A stretch of 64,000 nt of DNA from Linnemannia schmuckeri (taxonomy: Eukaryota; Mortierellomycota; Mortierellomycetes; Mortierellales; Mortierellaceae), in the NCBI GenBank assembly GCA_029449235.1, contig JANATG010000009.1, positions 124,001 to 188,000 of the forward strand, given 5' to 3'. Under the pieces are notes generated by a model that was not told the origin of the DNA, searched no databases, and saw nothing but the letters and a program-made list of their open reading frames with translations. Each line of letters starts with the position of its first letter. Position 1 is the stretch's first letter. Made by a program: the position numbers and the translations under genes. Positions 1-10,061 of the stretch are shown one piece after another.

Positions 1-297
1 TCTTGAATGCCATCGCCCTTTTACTTTTCACCTTGTATCATCTTTCTACAATACTCTCACTGACGCAAAAAAGGACATCAACCGCAATTCTAAAAGAAAA
101 TTGAGATCAACAAGCTTTGATCCTCCTGGGTGCAAATTATCACACTTGTCGAAATTGGTACGCTTGGTTCTGATTGTTTCAAACATACGCAATTTCCTCG
201 CGTTACAATTTCCAATCAAGCAACCATTTCCTTCTAATCTCAAATGCTTGTCATTGCATTAAGTCATGGTAACAGCAGCGTTAGCTAACAAAGATTA
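1..297. other. No gene seen before the truncated LINE
   Basis: I see no coding region, RNA gene or clear signal here. The stretch is moderately AT-rich and ends directly at the T-run that forms the reversed poly(A) tail of the LINE fragment. Confidence 0.5.
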
Positions 298-787
298 TTT
301 TTTTTTTTTTTTTAGATTCTTGTCTTTTTATTAGTGGCTTGTGTCTGTAGACTTAATATGATTATTTTGTGCAATAGTTTTGTGTATTTCTTTTGTGATG
401 TTTTTGGAGATATCGTCCCAAGACTGGGTCTGATCATGCAAAAAGAGGGCAATGTTGGCTGTGTGGACCCCAATCAGGCAACATGCTAAGAGTTGAGGAG
501 CGGAGATGTTGTACTCGGGTTTGATGGAGAACTCAGGAGGCGTGAAAGAGAGGAGCGAGTGTAAATCCTCGTCCGACCAGAGGGGCTTGTCGGTATATTC
601 CTTCAGCATGGACTGCCATGCCAGATATTTGGCAGAGCACTGAAAGACGTAGTGATTCTTGTCTGCTCTCTGCTCTCTACATCCCCGCATTTCGCACTTT
701 GGGTCTTGATTCCAGCGGTGAGCACGGAGTGTGCCACATGGAAGAATGTCTCGCTTGTATCGCCACCATATTGTGCGGGCTCTGTGA
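298..787 (-). mobile_element. 5'-truncated LINE copy (3' end of the element at 39.9-45.4 kb)
   Basis: On the minus strand this fragment matches the last ~475 bases of the full-length LINE, including the final 119 ORF2 residues and the short 3' UTR. It ends in a 16-base A tail, seen as T's at 298-313. The ORF2 remnant (stop near 331) differs from the full copy at only about three of the 119 residues, for example QSM for QST and NIAL for NITL. Homology stops abruptly at 787, the usual result of incomplete target-primed reverse transcription. The remnant keeps the C-terminal zinc-finger cysteines and histidine but no endonuclease or RT core, so it is dead. The flanks show only a similar pair (tcttgtt / tctttgtt), not a perfect target-site duplication. 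It lies 140 bp past the AARSD1-like stop codon, in the same orientation. Confidence 0.93.
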
Positions 788-927
788 ACAAGACAATCCT
801 AACGCGTGAAAACGCGTCGAACAATGAAAAAAAACAGTCACCTTTGCTCATACTTGAATCACAGACAAATGCTCTATTGGTGATCTATTCTGTTCTAAAT
901 TATTTTCCCAAAAAGCAGCGACTCCGT

Positions 928-2605
928 CTAAGCAGACTCGGCATGAACAAGCGCTTCAGCAGCAAGCCATGCAGAATCAAGGCCCTGCCAGGACTTGGCC
1001 TTGCCCTGCCATCTACCCTTCCCGCCTCCCTTGATATCAATCAGCTTGGAAACCTCAGTCGCAATCTTCTTGACCGCCTCATCGCTTTGTCCAATAATCA
1101 TCATAGGTCCACCATCCTTCTTCTCACCAGCCGACAACATAAAGATGCGCTGCCCTTGGATCAGATCATTGTCCTTAAGCAGTGCTGTAATGACGCCCAA
1201 AAAGTCCATATCCACATCGTCGCGGTGATACTTGACGAGGTAAGGTGCCGAAGTCGATTTTCCGTCCTCCTGAATGGTGATAGGATTCTTCTCTTTTAAC
1301 TCTGCAGTCCAGTCGCGGACCTGATAGGCCGCAATCTCCTTGAGCAAGTTCTTGACCTGCTTAACGGTCTCACGGGCAGCCTTCTGGTTCTTAACGATCG
1401 TATCGACATAAGTCTCGGGTCCACCGGGGGCCGACAAGACGGGTGCGAGGTCTTTGGTGACCTGGTAGGTCTCCTGAAGCAAATCCAAAGCACGCTGACC
1501 AACCACAAAGTAGAGACGAGAGTTGTTGCCACGGATCTTTTCCTGGTGAAGGAGTTTGATGCATTGAAGATCCTTGAGTGATTTGACGTGGGTTCCGCAG
1601 CACGGGTTGTAGTCGAGTCTGACGAGTCCGCGCTTTTCCTTGTGAATGAGGTTGAGGGGATCCTCTTCTGCTGCGATGACGTCTAGGTCCTGCATGATCT
1701 CAATCACCCTGAACACTCCGTTAGGTCCCACATAATCTACAAGCATAGTAATGACTTTGTAAGTATCCGGAAAAAAGAACGTTGTCTCGTTATGCCCAAA
1801 AAGGTGTCAAAGGTTTACCTTTGGGGAGAGTGGCAGGGCGCTCTTCGGTGAAAGTGACGTGGACGGGGTAGTTGCGACGAATGTACAGGTTGAGACGATC
1901 CTCGACCTCCTGGACCTGTTCTGGGGTGGGTGCCTTGGACAACTCGACATGACAACGGGTGGCGTTCATTCCCCTATTAGTAACACAAAAATACCATTAG
2001 GCGGAATTAATTATCACTCCCTTCCAATTGGTTGATCAATCCCCCTGTTTCCTGTTCCTGAAAAAAAAAAAAAATCCTGATCACTTACCAGGCAAGGGTA
2101 TCACAGCCATACTCAGGCTGCTCAAAGAGGGCACTGACAAGATGCTGTCCACTGTGCTGCTGCATATGATCAAATCGGCGCTTCCAGTCAACCTCCAAAC
2201 GGGCCTCGATTCCCTCCTCAACGGGGGCAGTAGTATGGTGGACATGGCTTGTTCCTACACGCTGTACATTCTTGACTTCAATGCTCTCGTTGATTGTGCC
2301 GTAGTCGCAGGGCTGTCCACCTCCCTCTGGAAACAAGACTATTCCATGAAAGTAGGACGTAATGACCTGGTTAAAATACTGTGCATGCAATAATGCATTT
2401 GAGGCATAATAGAGATGGAGACAGGGAGGAAGGGAGAGGAAATAGACATACTGGTGTCTTGAAGCTGGACTTCGTAGAGCTTTTGTTTGTTTGGCTTTTT
2501 GGAGCAGGAGAGGACGGTGGTGTTGAATTGGCGGAGATAGGGGGTGTGTTGGCAGGTGAGCAGACCCACGGGGACTTGTGTTGTTGTCGGTGCGTCTTCG
2601 GTCAT
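928..2605 (-). CDS. AARSD1: Alanyl-tRNA editing protein (AlaX / AARSD1-like)
   Basis: Freestanding editing-domain homologue of alanyl-tRNA synthetase. The family hydrolyses mischarged Ser-tRNA(Ala) and so protects translation. Four exons read in reverse: 2605-2452, 2338-2089, 1973-1819 and 1736-928, with GTATGT, GTAAGT and GTAAAC donors. They sum to 1368 nt, giving 455 aa. The conserved FPEGGGQP motif lies in exon 2 just after the first junction, followed by the zinc-binding HMQQHSGQH. The second zinc site, CCGTH, is in exon 4. The C-terminal half resembles the DHHA1-like end of AARSD1 and finishes with a Gly/Lys-rich GGGKGRWQGKA stretch, as in animal members. The start is the ATG at 2605, because the usual YLRQF strand follows about 20 residues later. 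It is divergent from the copper ATPase. A long plus-strand ORF opposite exon 4 is a shadow. Confidence 0.93.
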
Positions 2606-3605
2606 TGTGAAATTGTCTCTTTGTTTGAGTTTGAGTGGTTTGTTGAATGTGCGTTTTGTGTGTTACTCGAGAGAGAAGGAAGAGGGAAGGAGAGGTGTTT
2701 TGGTAATGAATAAAGGGCGTTAAAAAAGTGGGGATGGAAGGGAGTGGAGAGCGATGGAACAAGTGAGAAAGAGAAAGAAAAAAAACAAGTTATCCGTTTG
2801 ACTTGACCGTTGACTGGGGCTGACAGATCACTTCGTCTCTTTTTTTCACACGTTTTTCGTTGCGCCCTGAAAGACTGAAAGAGTCATAATTCGCACTTGC
2901 GCCGTCTTCTCTGCAAAGACGCTCCTCAGCTCCAACAAAAGCAAGTGTGACTGTGATTCGATGAAGACAAACAAATTTCGTTAGGCCTGTATTACCAGCC
3001 AATCACACGCCGCTCGCCTCGTCTGAGGGAATAAATAAACGGCACAGATCCTCGCATTGTTCGCCGTCCCTGTCAAATGAAAATGAGAGAAACAGAGAAA
3101 GAGAGAGAGAGTGCGCCGTGTAAGTGTTTGCGCGATTTGATGAATGAAAAAGAAGCCAAAGAAGGAAGACAATTCATTAACTTGCTCAGTCACTCAATCA
3201 AACAAACTCATTCTTCATCTCACGCACACACTTTCCGAGGGTGCTGCTTATTAACACACAGACCAGCATAAAAAAGTATATAAGCGTTCGCTGTTCCCTC
3301 ATTCCTTTCTCTCTTTCTTTTTTTCTTCATACAACAAGCTTCTCTCTCTTACATACCGATACCCCCTGAACACACACACTTGCATTTTACACACACTTAC
3401 AACAACAACACACACAAACAAATCAACCAAACAAACAAACTTGCTTCGCCAACACTCTGCATCACAGCTAGCCCACGGAACACAAACACACACACATACA
3501 CACCCACAGCACTTTTCCTTCTCCACAAACGCCTCTCACCTATATACACACCACACACACCCACTTTCACCACCACCACCACCACAACTACAACAACACA
3601 ATAGA
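2606..3605. promoter_or_regulatory. Shared upstream region of AARSD1-like (-) and copper ATPase (+)
   Basis: This kilobase between two divergent starts holds no convincing gene. The side next to the ATPase has a TATA-like box (TATATAAG at 3277-3284). After it comes a CA/CT-rich, G-poor stretch of about 300 bp that reads as a 5' leader. Open frames there consist of CA/GT repeats and are not credible proteins. Confidence 0.5.
3277..3284 (+). promoter_or_regulatory. TATA-like box upstream of the copper ATPase
   Basis: TATATAAG lies about 320 bp before the ATG and immediately ahead of the CA/CT-rich leader. It is a sequence match only. Confidence 0.4.
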
Positions 3606-6600
3606 ATGGACTCCCTCCAAGTAATCGTAACCGACACAACGCCAGTAAAGCTCCAAAAGGCAACCATCGGCATCCAGGGCATGACCTGCGCATCTTGCGT
3701 CAAGGCCATCGAGGACTCGCTCAAACTCCTCCCCTCCGTCCAACCGGGCTCTGTTGCCGTTAACCTCCTCCTCGGCTCCGCTACTCTTATGGCTTCGCCT
3801 GATCTTTGCCCTGTAGAGTTGTTGACAGAGACCGTTGATAATGCGGGATATGATGTTACGGCCTGCTCTTATGCCGAGGATTTCTCGCATTTCACCACGG
3901 CCAAGAAGTCGTCTACAACGGCTGCAGGAGCAGGAGCAGGAAAGGTCGCTGGATCAGTACTGCATAAGGTCACTTTGAACATCTCAGGTATGTTCTGTTC
4001 TTCCTGCTCATCCAAGGTTGAGAAGCTTCTCAAATCTATCGATGGAGTCGTTCCGACATCTGTCAACGTCTCCTTCTCTACCGGACACGCCCAATTCGAA
4101 TACTGGATCCAACCGTCTTCTTCAACTTCAACCACTATATCGACAACCACGCTGACTCCAGGAGCGATCGCGGACAAGATCCGTGGACTGGGTTTCGAGG
4201 CTGATCATATCAAGACAGAGAAGGTCGTCGACGATGATCAAAAGACTGTCTTGAGCACGATGGAGGAACCTGGTTCTGGTTCAGGTACTCCTGCGTTGAC
4301 GACGACTCGCTTGGATATCTCGGGCATGACTTGTGCTAGCTGTGTCTCTGCTATTGAATGTAAGTTTTCTTGAAGAAATTAATTTGAGTGTTAGTTTTTT
4401 GTGAAAAGGCGGGGGAGGGAGGCACAGAAATGATGATTTACAGAAGGCAGTTGACTGATCAAAATCTTTTTATTTATTCATTTTTCAAACCAAATCTAGC
4501 ATCCCTGATGGGGCTGGAGGGAATCTACCAAGTCCAAGTCAACCTTCTCGCAAAATCGGGCGTCTTCATTCACGACCCGACCATCATCGGCGTCCGCGAC
4601 CTCATGTCCGCCGTCGAGGATACTGGTTTCGACGTCTCCCTCGCCCCCGACGACGCCCTCCTCAACAAGAACGCCCTCCAGGAAAAGATCAAGAAGGAAG
4701 AACTCCTCCTCCGCCGTCGGCTCCTCCTCTCCCTTCTCTTTGCTGTCCCCATGTTCATCGTCTCCATGGTTTTTATGATGATGTTGCCCAAGACCAATCC
4801 TATTCGGGTCGGATTGATGAAGGAGGTGGCCCCCGGGTTGAGGATCCAGGATGTGGTCCTGTTTGTTTTGGCGACGCCGGTGCAGTTCTGGTTGGCGCAG
4901 CCGTTTTATAGGAAGGCTTATCGCGCGTTGAGGTATACCCGGACTGCTAATATGGAGACCCTGGTCGCGCTCGGAACCAGTGTTGCGTACTTTGCTAGCT
5001 GTGGAAGCATCATTGCCAACATGGTCAGTCAGAAGAAGCCCGCCTCTGCGCACGACGGTATGGTGGGTATGGGCGGCGAGAAGCAGGACGCGATGACGAA
5101 CGCAGGGATCGATTTCTTTGAGACGGCCGTCTTCCTGATCACGTTCATTAATCTCGGAAAGTGGCTCGAGGCCATGGCCAAGGGCAAGACTGCAGAGACG
5201 ATCACCAAGTTGATGGACCTCCAACCCGAGACGGCGACTCTTGTCAAGGCGGACGAAACTCTCGAGGAGATCCCAGCTTCTCTGATCCAGGTCGGTGATA
5301 TCTTGATGGTCAATGCTGGATCCCGTATTCCTTGTGATGGTCTCCTGTGGAAGGGTAATACGATGGTCGACGAGGCTATGATCACGGGCGAGTCCTTGCC
5401 TGTTCAAAAGACTGAGCGTAAAAGCAAAGTCATCAGTGCGTCCATCAACCTCTCGTCCGTCATCCAGGTCAAGGCTACTCGTGTCGGCAAGGATACTACC
5501 CTCTCCAGGATCATTCAGCTTGTTCAGGATGCACAGGCCAGTCCCAAGGCTCCCATCGAGGCCCTCGGTGACAAGATCTCCGGTGTCTTTGTACCTGTCG
5601 TCATTGTCCTGGCTATCCTCACGTTTGCCGGCTGGGTCATTGCCGGTCGTGTCGGCGCCATCCCCGATGGATGGATCCCCGAGGGCGAGAGCTACTGGGT
5701 CTATGCTACCCTCTACGCCGTCGCGGTCCTGGTCATTGCCTGCCCCTGTGCTCTTGGTCTCGCTTCTCCCGCTGCTGTGATGGTTGGAACCGGTGTTGCT
5801 GCCAAGCACGGTATCCTGGTCAAGGGAGGTGGATTTGCCCTGGAGATGGCCAAGCGGTTGGATGTTGTTGTATTTGACAAGACTGGAACCCTGACGACTG
5901 GAAAGCCCAAGATGACTGACTCGTGGACGCTTCCTACTACTTCGGATGACGATACCAAGATGATTCTGCAGATGTTGGGCAAGGTCGAATCTGGAAGCAA
6001 CCACCCCGTCGCACTTGCTGTTGCCAAGGGCGCTGCTGATCTCCTTTACAAGTCTAACCCTTCTTCATTTGCCAAGGTCGAGGTTCTGGAAGAGAGTGAG
6101 GATGAAGAGGAGTCGGAGGCCCGAGTTCTTCAGAAGCAATTCAACCACGTCAAGATCGCTCACATGCGCGAAGTCGCCGGTCGCGGTCTTTCAGCAACCG
6201 TCACCCTCGGCGATACCCTGCACCTGGACGGATACGGTCACTTCCGAGCTCTCAACGTTCTTGTCGGAAATGAGAAGTGGATGGAAGAGAATGGTGCTTC
6301 TTATCCTGACTCTGTGATCACCAAGGACCGCGAGGCCGAGTTGGGACTTTGGCAGTCGCAGGGCAAGTCTGTCGTCCTCTGCGCCGTCCATCCCGCCATC
6401 AACAATTCTTCGTCCAGCAGCAGTCGGGTCTCGATTGACGCAGCATCGATCCAGAGTGAGAAGACCTGTAAGTGTGAGCTGTGCGAGTGTATCGACTGCA
6501 ACTGCACCACTCCAGCCCACTACGGCAAGACCCTCGCCCCCATCATTGTCGCCCAAGTCGCTGTTGCGGACACGGCTCGCCCCGAAGCTGCAGAGGTCAT

Positions 6601-7291
6601 TGCTGGACTTGCAGCTCAAGGAATCGAGACCTGGATGCTGACAGGAGATCACCCAATTACTGCTCAGGCGATCGCTCAACAGTTGGGCATCTCGCGTGTC
6701 ATGGCCGGTGTCTTGCCTGAGGATAAGGCCAACAAGGTCAAGCAGCTTCAACAAGCTGGCCGTGCCTCTTCCTCATCTGCCTCTGCCCGCTGGCACAAGG
6801 TTTTTGGTGGTCGCAAGCAGTTCCAACCCTCTTCTGTCGAACTCGGTCCTGTCGACGGCTCGTCCCCTCAACAGCCCTTCCGCCCAATGCGCCCAGCAAT
6901 TGTTGCAATGGTCGGTGATGGAATCAACGACTCCCCAGCACTGGCACAAGCAAACCTCGGCATCTCTGTCGGCTCGGCCACAGACATTGCCATCGAAGCC
7001 GCCTCCATCGTCCTCCTCCGCGATACTCTCACCGACCTCCTCGTCATGCGCGACCTTTCCCGCACTATCGTTCGCAGGATCCAGATTAACTTCTTGTGGG
7101 CCTTCATGTATAACGCTGTCATGATCCCCATTGCCGCAGGTGTGTTGGTTGCTTGGAACCGGTCGGCGGTGATTGGACCCACCTGGGCCGGGTTGGCGAT
7201 GGCGGCGTCCAGTGTCAGTGTAGTGTTATCCAGTTTGAGGTTGAGGAGCTATCATTACCGCGTTCCCAAGTCCTCTTCTACTCGCCAGTGA
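3606..7291 (+). CDS. CCC2: Copper-transporting P1B-type ATPase (CCC2/ATP7-like) with CxC cluster
   Basis: Pumps Cu(I) across a membrane using ATP; fungal CCC2-type pumps load copper into the late secretory pathway. Two exons, 3606-4359 and 4500-7291, give 1181 aa. Three N-terminal HMA domains carry GMTCASC (Cys28/31), GMFCSSC (131/134) and GMTCASC (243/246). The core has TGES (547-550), the CPC metal site (666-668), the phosphorylated Asp in DKTGT (711), an SNHP motif and GDGIND (1057-1062). Two insertions are unusual. One holds six cysteines in thirteen residues (908-920) as three CxC pairs. The other is a Ser/Pro-rich loop just before GDGIND. The ATG at 3606 is chosen because the upstream frame lacks an ATG and encodes CA-repeat sequence. 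The single intron lies inside HMA3. The 502-aa antisense frame is a codon-bias shadow. Confidence 0.96.
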
Positions 7292-7605
7292 GAACTCGAC
7301 TGGTTCATTTTTTGTATCTTAGCTCGCTAGTATAGCATCTTTTCTTCCTTTTGTGTGTATAAAAAAAAACCCAATATGTTTGAAATCGAATCATATTGAT
7401 CTCAGTCCTCCTGCTTTGCAATTGTAACTTCACATTCACATTTCTTTCTTTTCTCTACAACTAATGTGATATGGGGTATTCACAGGTTTAATTGAGTGGG
7501 GGGCATGCATACAGATTTTCTAATAATAATAAATTCTATGTGTGTTTGAAAAATGAAAAAAAAATGAACTGACGGGATGTTATGATGGATGAACAAGAAA
7601 TCCCT
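7292..7605. other. Convergent 3' ends of copper ATPase and BCKDHB
   Basis: AT-rich 314-bp spacer between two stop codons, with AATAAT/ATAAAA-like tracts that could serve polyadenylation on either strand. No gene seen. Confidence 0.4.
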
Positions 7606-9662
7606 TTAGAACTTCATGGCCTTCTCAATTCCCTCAGCACAACGGATCATATCAGGGACATGGAACTTCTCAAAGACCAAGGGGAAAGGAGTATCGTATG
7701 AGCACATGCGCTGAATAGGAGCCTCCAATCTCAAGAAGCACCTATTCGAACAAAACGAAGTGAGGATGGAAAAAAACGTGGTGAGAATCGACATGGCCAA
7801 AGTGTCACAACAAAGCAATAGCAAAATGTTTCCTTAACCCTTTTGTAACATACCTTTCCATGACAGTGGTAGCAATCTCGGCAGCGAAACCCTGGGTCTT
7901 GGGGGCCTCATGAGCAATCAAAAGACGACCGGTCTTGTTGACAGAGTTGCAGACGGTCTCAACGTCCCAAGGCAAGATGGACCGGAGATCGATCAGTTCG
8001 ACAGAGAGACCGGGCATCTTCTTCTGGGCGAGCTGAATGGCGTTCTCGAGGACGTACAACTGAGCGCCCCATCCGACAATAGTCAAGTCCGTACCCTGTG
8101 TCAACACCTCGGCCTTGCCCAATGGCAACTCGTAATCTCCAACGGGGACCATTTCAACTATTTTTCATATCAAAAAGGATTGATTAGAAAATTGCCTCTT
8201 CACACTTGTATACACCTGTGACACTCAAAATAACAACAAAAGGAGGGAGACATACCAGCAGCACGGTAGAGGATCTTGGGCTCCATGAAGATGACGGGGT
8301 TGCGGTCACGGATCGAGGCCAGAAGAAGACCCTTAGCCTGGATAGGGCTGCGGGGGACAACAACTTTAAGACCAGGGGTGTGAGCGAAATGAGCCTCGGG
8401 ATGCTGCGAGTGGTAGTGGCCTCCGTGTCCGACGGCTCCACAGGGTGTGCGAATGCAGAGTCCTCCAACGTTGAACTCTCCTCCCGATCTGTAACGGTAC
8501 TTGGCAGCTTCGTTCACCAGCTATTTTGAGTTGCAGGCAGTAGCAGCGAATATAACAGATAGTCAGTTTCAGGAAGAAAGGCATGTTAAGGATCGCAGTT
8601 CATTTAGCTGATCCATACTTGCTTTCTTGCGTTGCCTCTTTCTAATCTATGAATTAAAGGGTGTTTATACCTGATCAAAGGCGGGGAAGATGTAATCGGC
8701 GAACTGGATCTCGGCAATGGCGGTCGATCCCATGGCAGCCATACCAATACCGAATCCTGCGATAGCCTGCTCCGACAAGGGCGTGTTGAATACTCTGTCA
8801 CGACCTATTATAACAGCATACAACGAACAATAAGGGATGAGTCGATTATGCCCTTACACACAAACCGTCAGGTGAACATATTTGCTGTTTTTTCTGTGAT
8901 CCTGACACATATAGTAAATAGTCACGTACCGAACATCTCGGAGAGACCCATGGTGCAACGGAAGACACCTCCAAAGGCAACATCCTCTCCGAAGACACAG
9001 GCGGTGTCGTCGGTGGCCAAAGCAATGCTCATGGCGTCGTTGACAGCCTGGAAAGTGTTCATCTTCTTTGTCTCTCCTACATAATTCCATGAATTTGATT
9101 AACAAAATAGAGAGAAACAAAAAAAAAGTCAGTTACACACAAATTGTACCACAGTATTCCTATTTCCATTGCACATCCAGATAATATACGATCCAAAACG
9201 AAAAAAAAGTAAGAGAGGAAGAAGTACCGTTGGCGACACCAGCGAGTTCAGGGTTCCGGAGGGCATCGTGGTGGGTATGCTTGATCAACTTGGAGTTGGC
9301 AACTCCTGGCAAGAAACCCTCGGCGGGAGGAGGGGAGTTGGCAGCAGCGTAGTGGCTCTTCAACGAGGTGTGAAAGTTCTAAAAATGAATAAGTTTCCCA
9401 CGGTTCAACAATTTTTTTGTTCGGCCGCGAAGTGGATCGGAGTAGAAGGGAAATAGGTGGGTTGAGTTGTTAGGAGAGATATTTCGTTGCTGATGGTGGT
9501 GTGGTGAGGGCCCATTTTTTTCTTTCTTGTTCGTTATTGTTTGGTTGGAGAGAGAAGGGACATGACATGTACCTTGATGGCCATGTTCTGGTGAAAGAAG
9601 GTCTTTGAGGCCGTGGCGAGGGTGGAGGCCAGGCGGGGGGTCTTGAGGAGAGAGACGGACAT
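7606..9662 (-). CDS. BCKDHB: 2-oxoisovalerate dehydrogenase E1 beta subunit, mitochondrial
   Basis: Beta subunit of the thiamine-dependent E1 of the branched-chain 2-oxoacid dehydrogenase complex, which decarboxylates the keto acids of Leu, Ile and Val in mitochondria. Seven exons read in reverse: 9662-9573, 9378-9228, 9076-8930, 8804-8671, 8520-8256, 8157-7854 and 7741-7606, total 1227 nt, 408 aa. The order of conserved blocks matches BCKDHB: FGEDVAFGGVFRCT, DRVFNTPL, AEIQFADYIFPAFDQ, GAVGHGGHYHSQ, MEPKILYRAA, then IDLRSILPWD and LIAHEAP in the C-terminal domain. The sequence is closer to BCKDHB than to the pyruvate dehydrogenase beta subunit. The first 30 residues lack acidic side chains and hold several Lys/Arg, as expected of a presequence. 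Every junction falls in the correct phase. The E1 alpha and E2 genes are not in the window. Confidence 0.96.
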
Positions 9663-10061
9663 GATGTGTGGTGTGAGTGTGAATGAGAAAAGAGAGAAGG
9701 TGGAGAAGGTGATGCTAAAAGTGATGAAGGAGCGGATGGGAGAGTGGAGAGGGGTGGGATGACGAAGAGTGATGAGAAGAGAAGAAGAAAAGAAAAAGAG
9801 GAAGGAGGGAGGTGTGGAGTAGAAAAAGGAGTGGGGTAAAGGAGAAAAGAGAAAAAAAGAAAAAAAAAGTGGTGGAGTGGGGGTGAGGTAGGTGGGCACA
9901 AGTGAGAAAAAACAACAACAACACTTCTCCAGAGGCAAACTTTGTTGCCGACCCGTGGGAAACTTTCTGCAATTTATCTCATTATTTCCTTGCAACAATC
10001 GAATCATCGGTAGGATTTAAACAGTGCTATCAACCTGGTCTTTTAAACCTCCGACAGAGAT
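9663..10061. other. Spacer upstream of BCKDHB
   Basis: The 399 bp between the BCKDHB start and the HEI10 stop are strongly strand-biased (GA-rich on plus, CT-rich on minus) up to about 9900. That fits a pyrimidine-rich fungal promoter for BCKDHB. Long open frames here are low-complexity Phe/Ser/Pro runs and are not genes. Confidence 0.4.

Noticed and set aside
652..1299. 215-codon plus-strand frame opposite the AARSD1-like gene
   Set aside because: It runs antisense across a confirmed exon and the truncated LINE, with no family features. It is a codon-bias shadow.
3299..3605. Frames rich in Thr-His or Val-Cys repeats before the copper ATPase
   Set aside because: They derive from CA/GT repeat sequence in the 5' leader.
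4496..6004. 502-codon minus-strand frame opposite the copper ATPase
   Set aside because: Gly/Asp/His-rich composition typical of the antisense of C-biased codons; the plus strand is clearly the ATPase.
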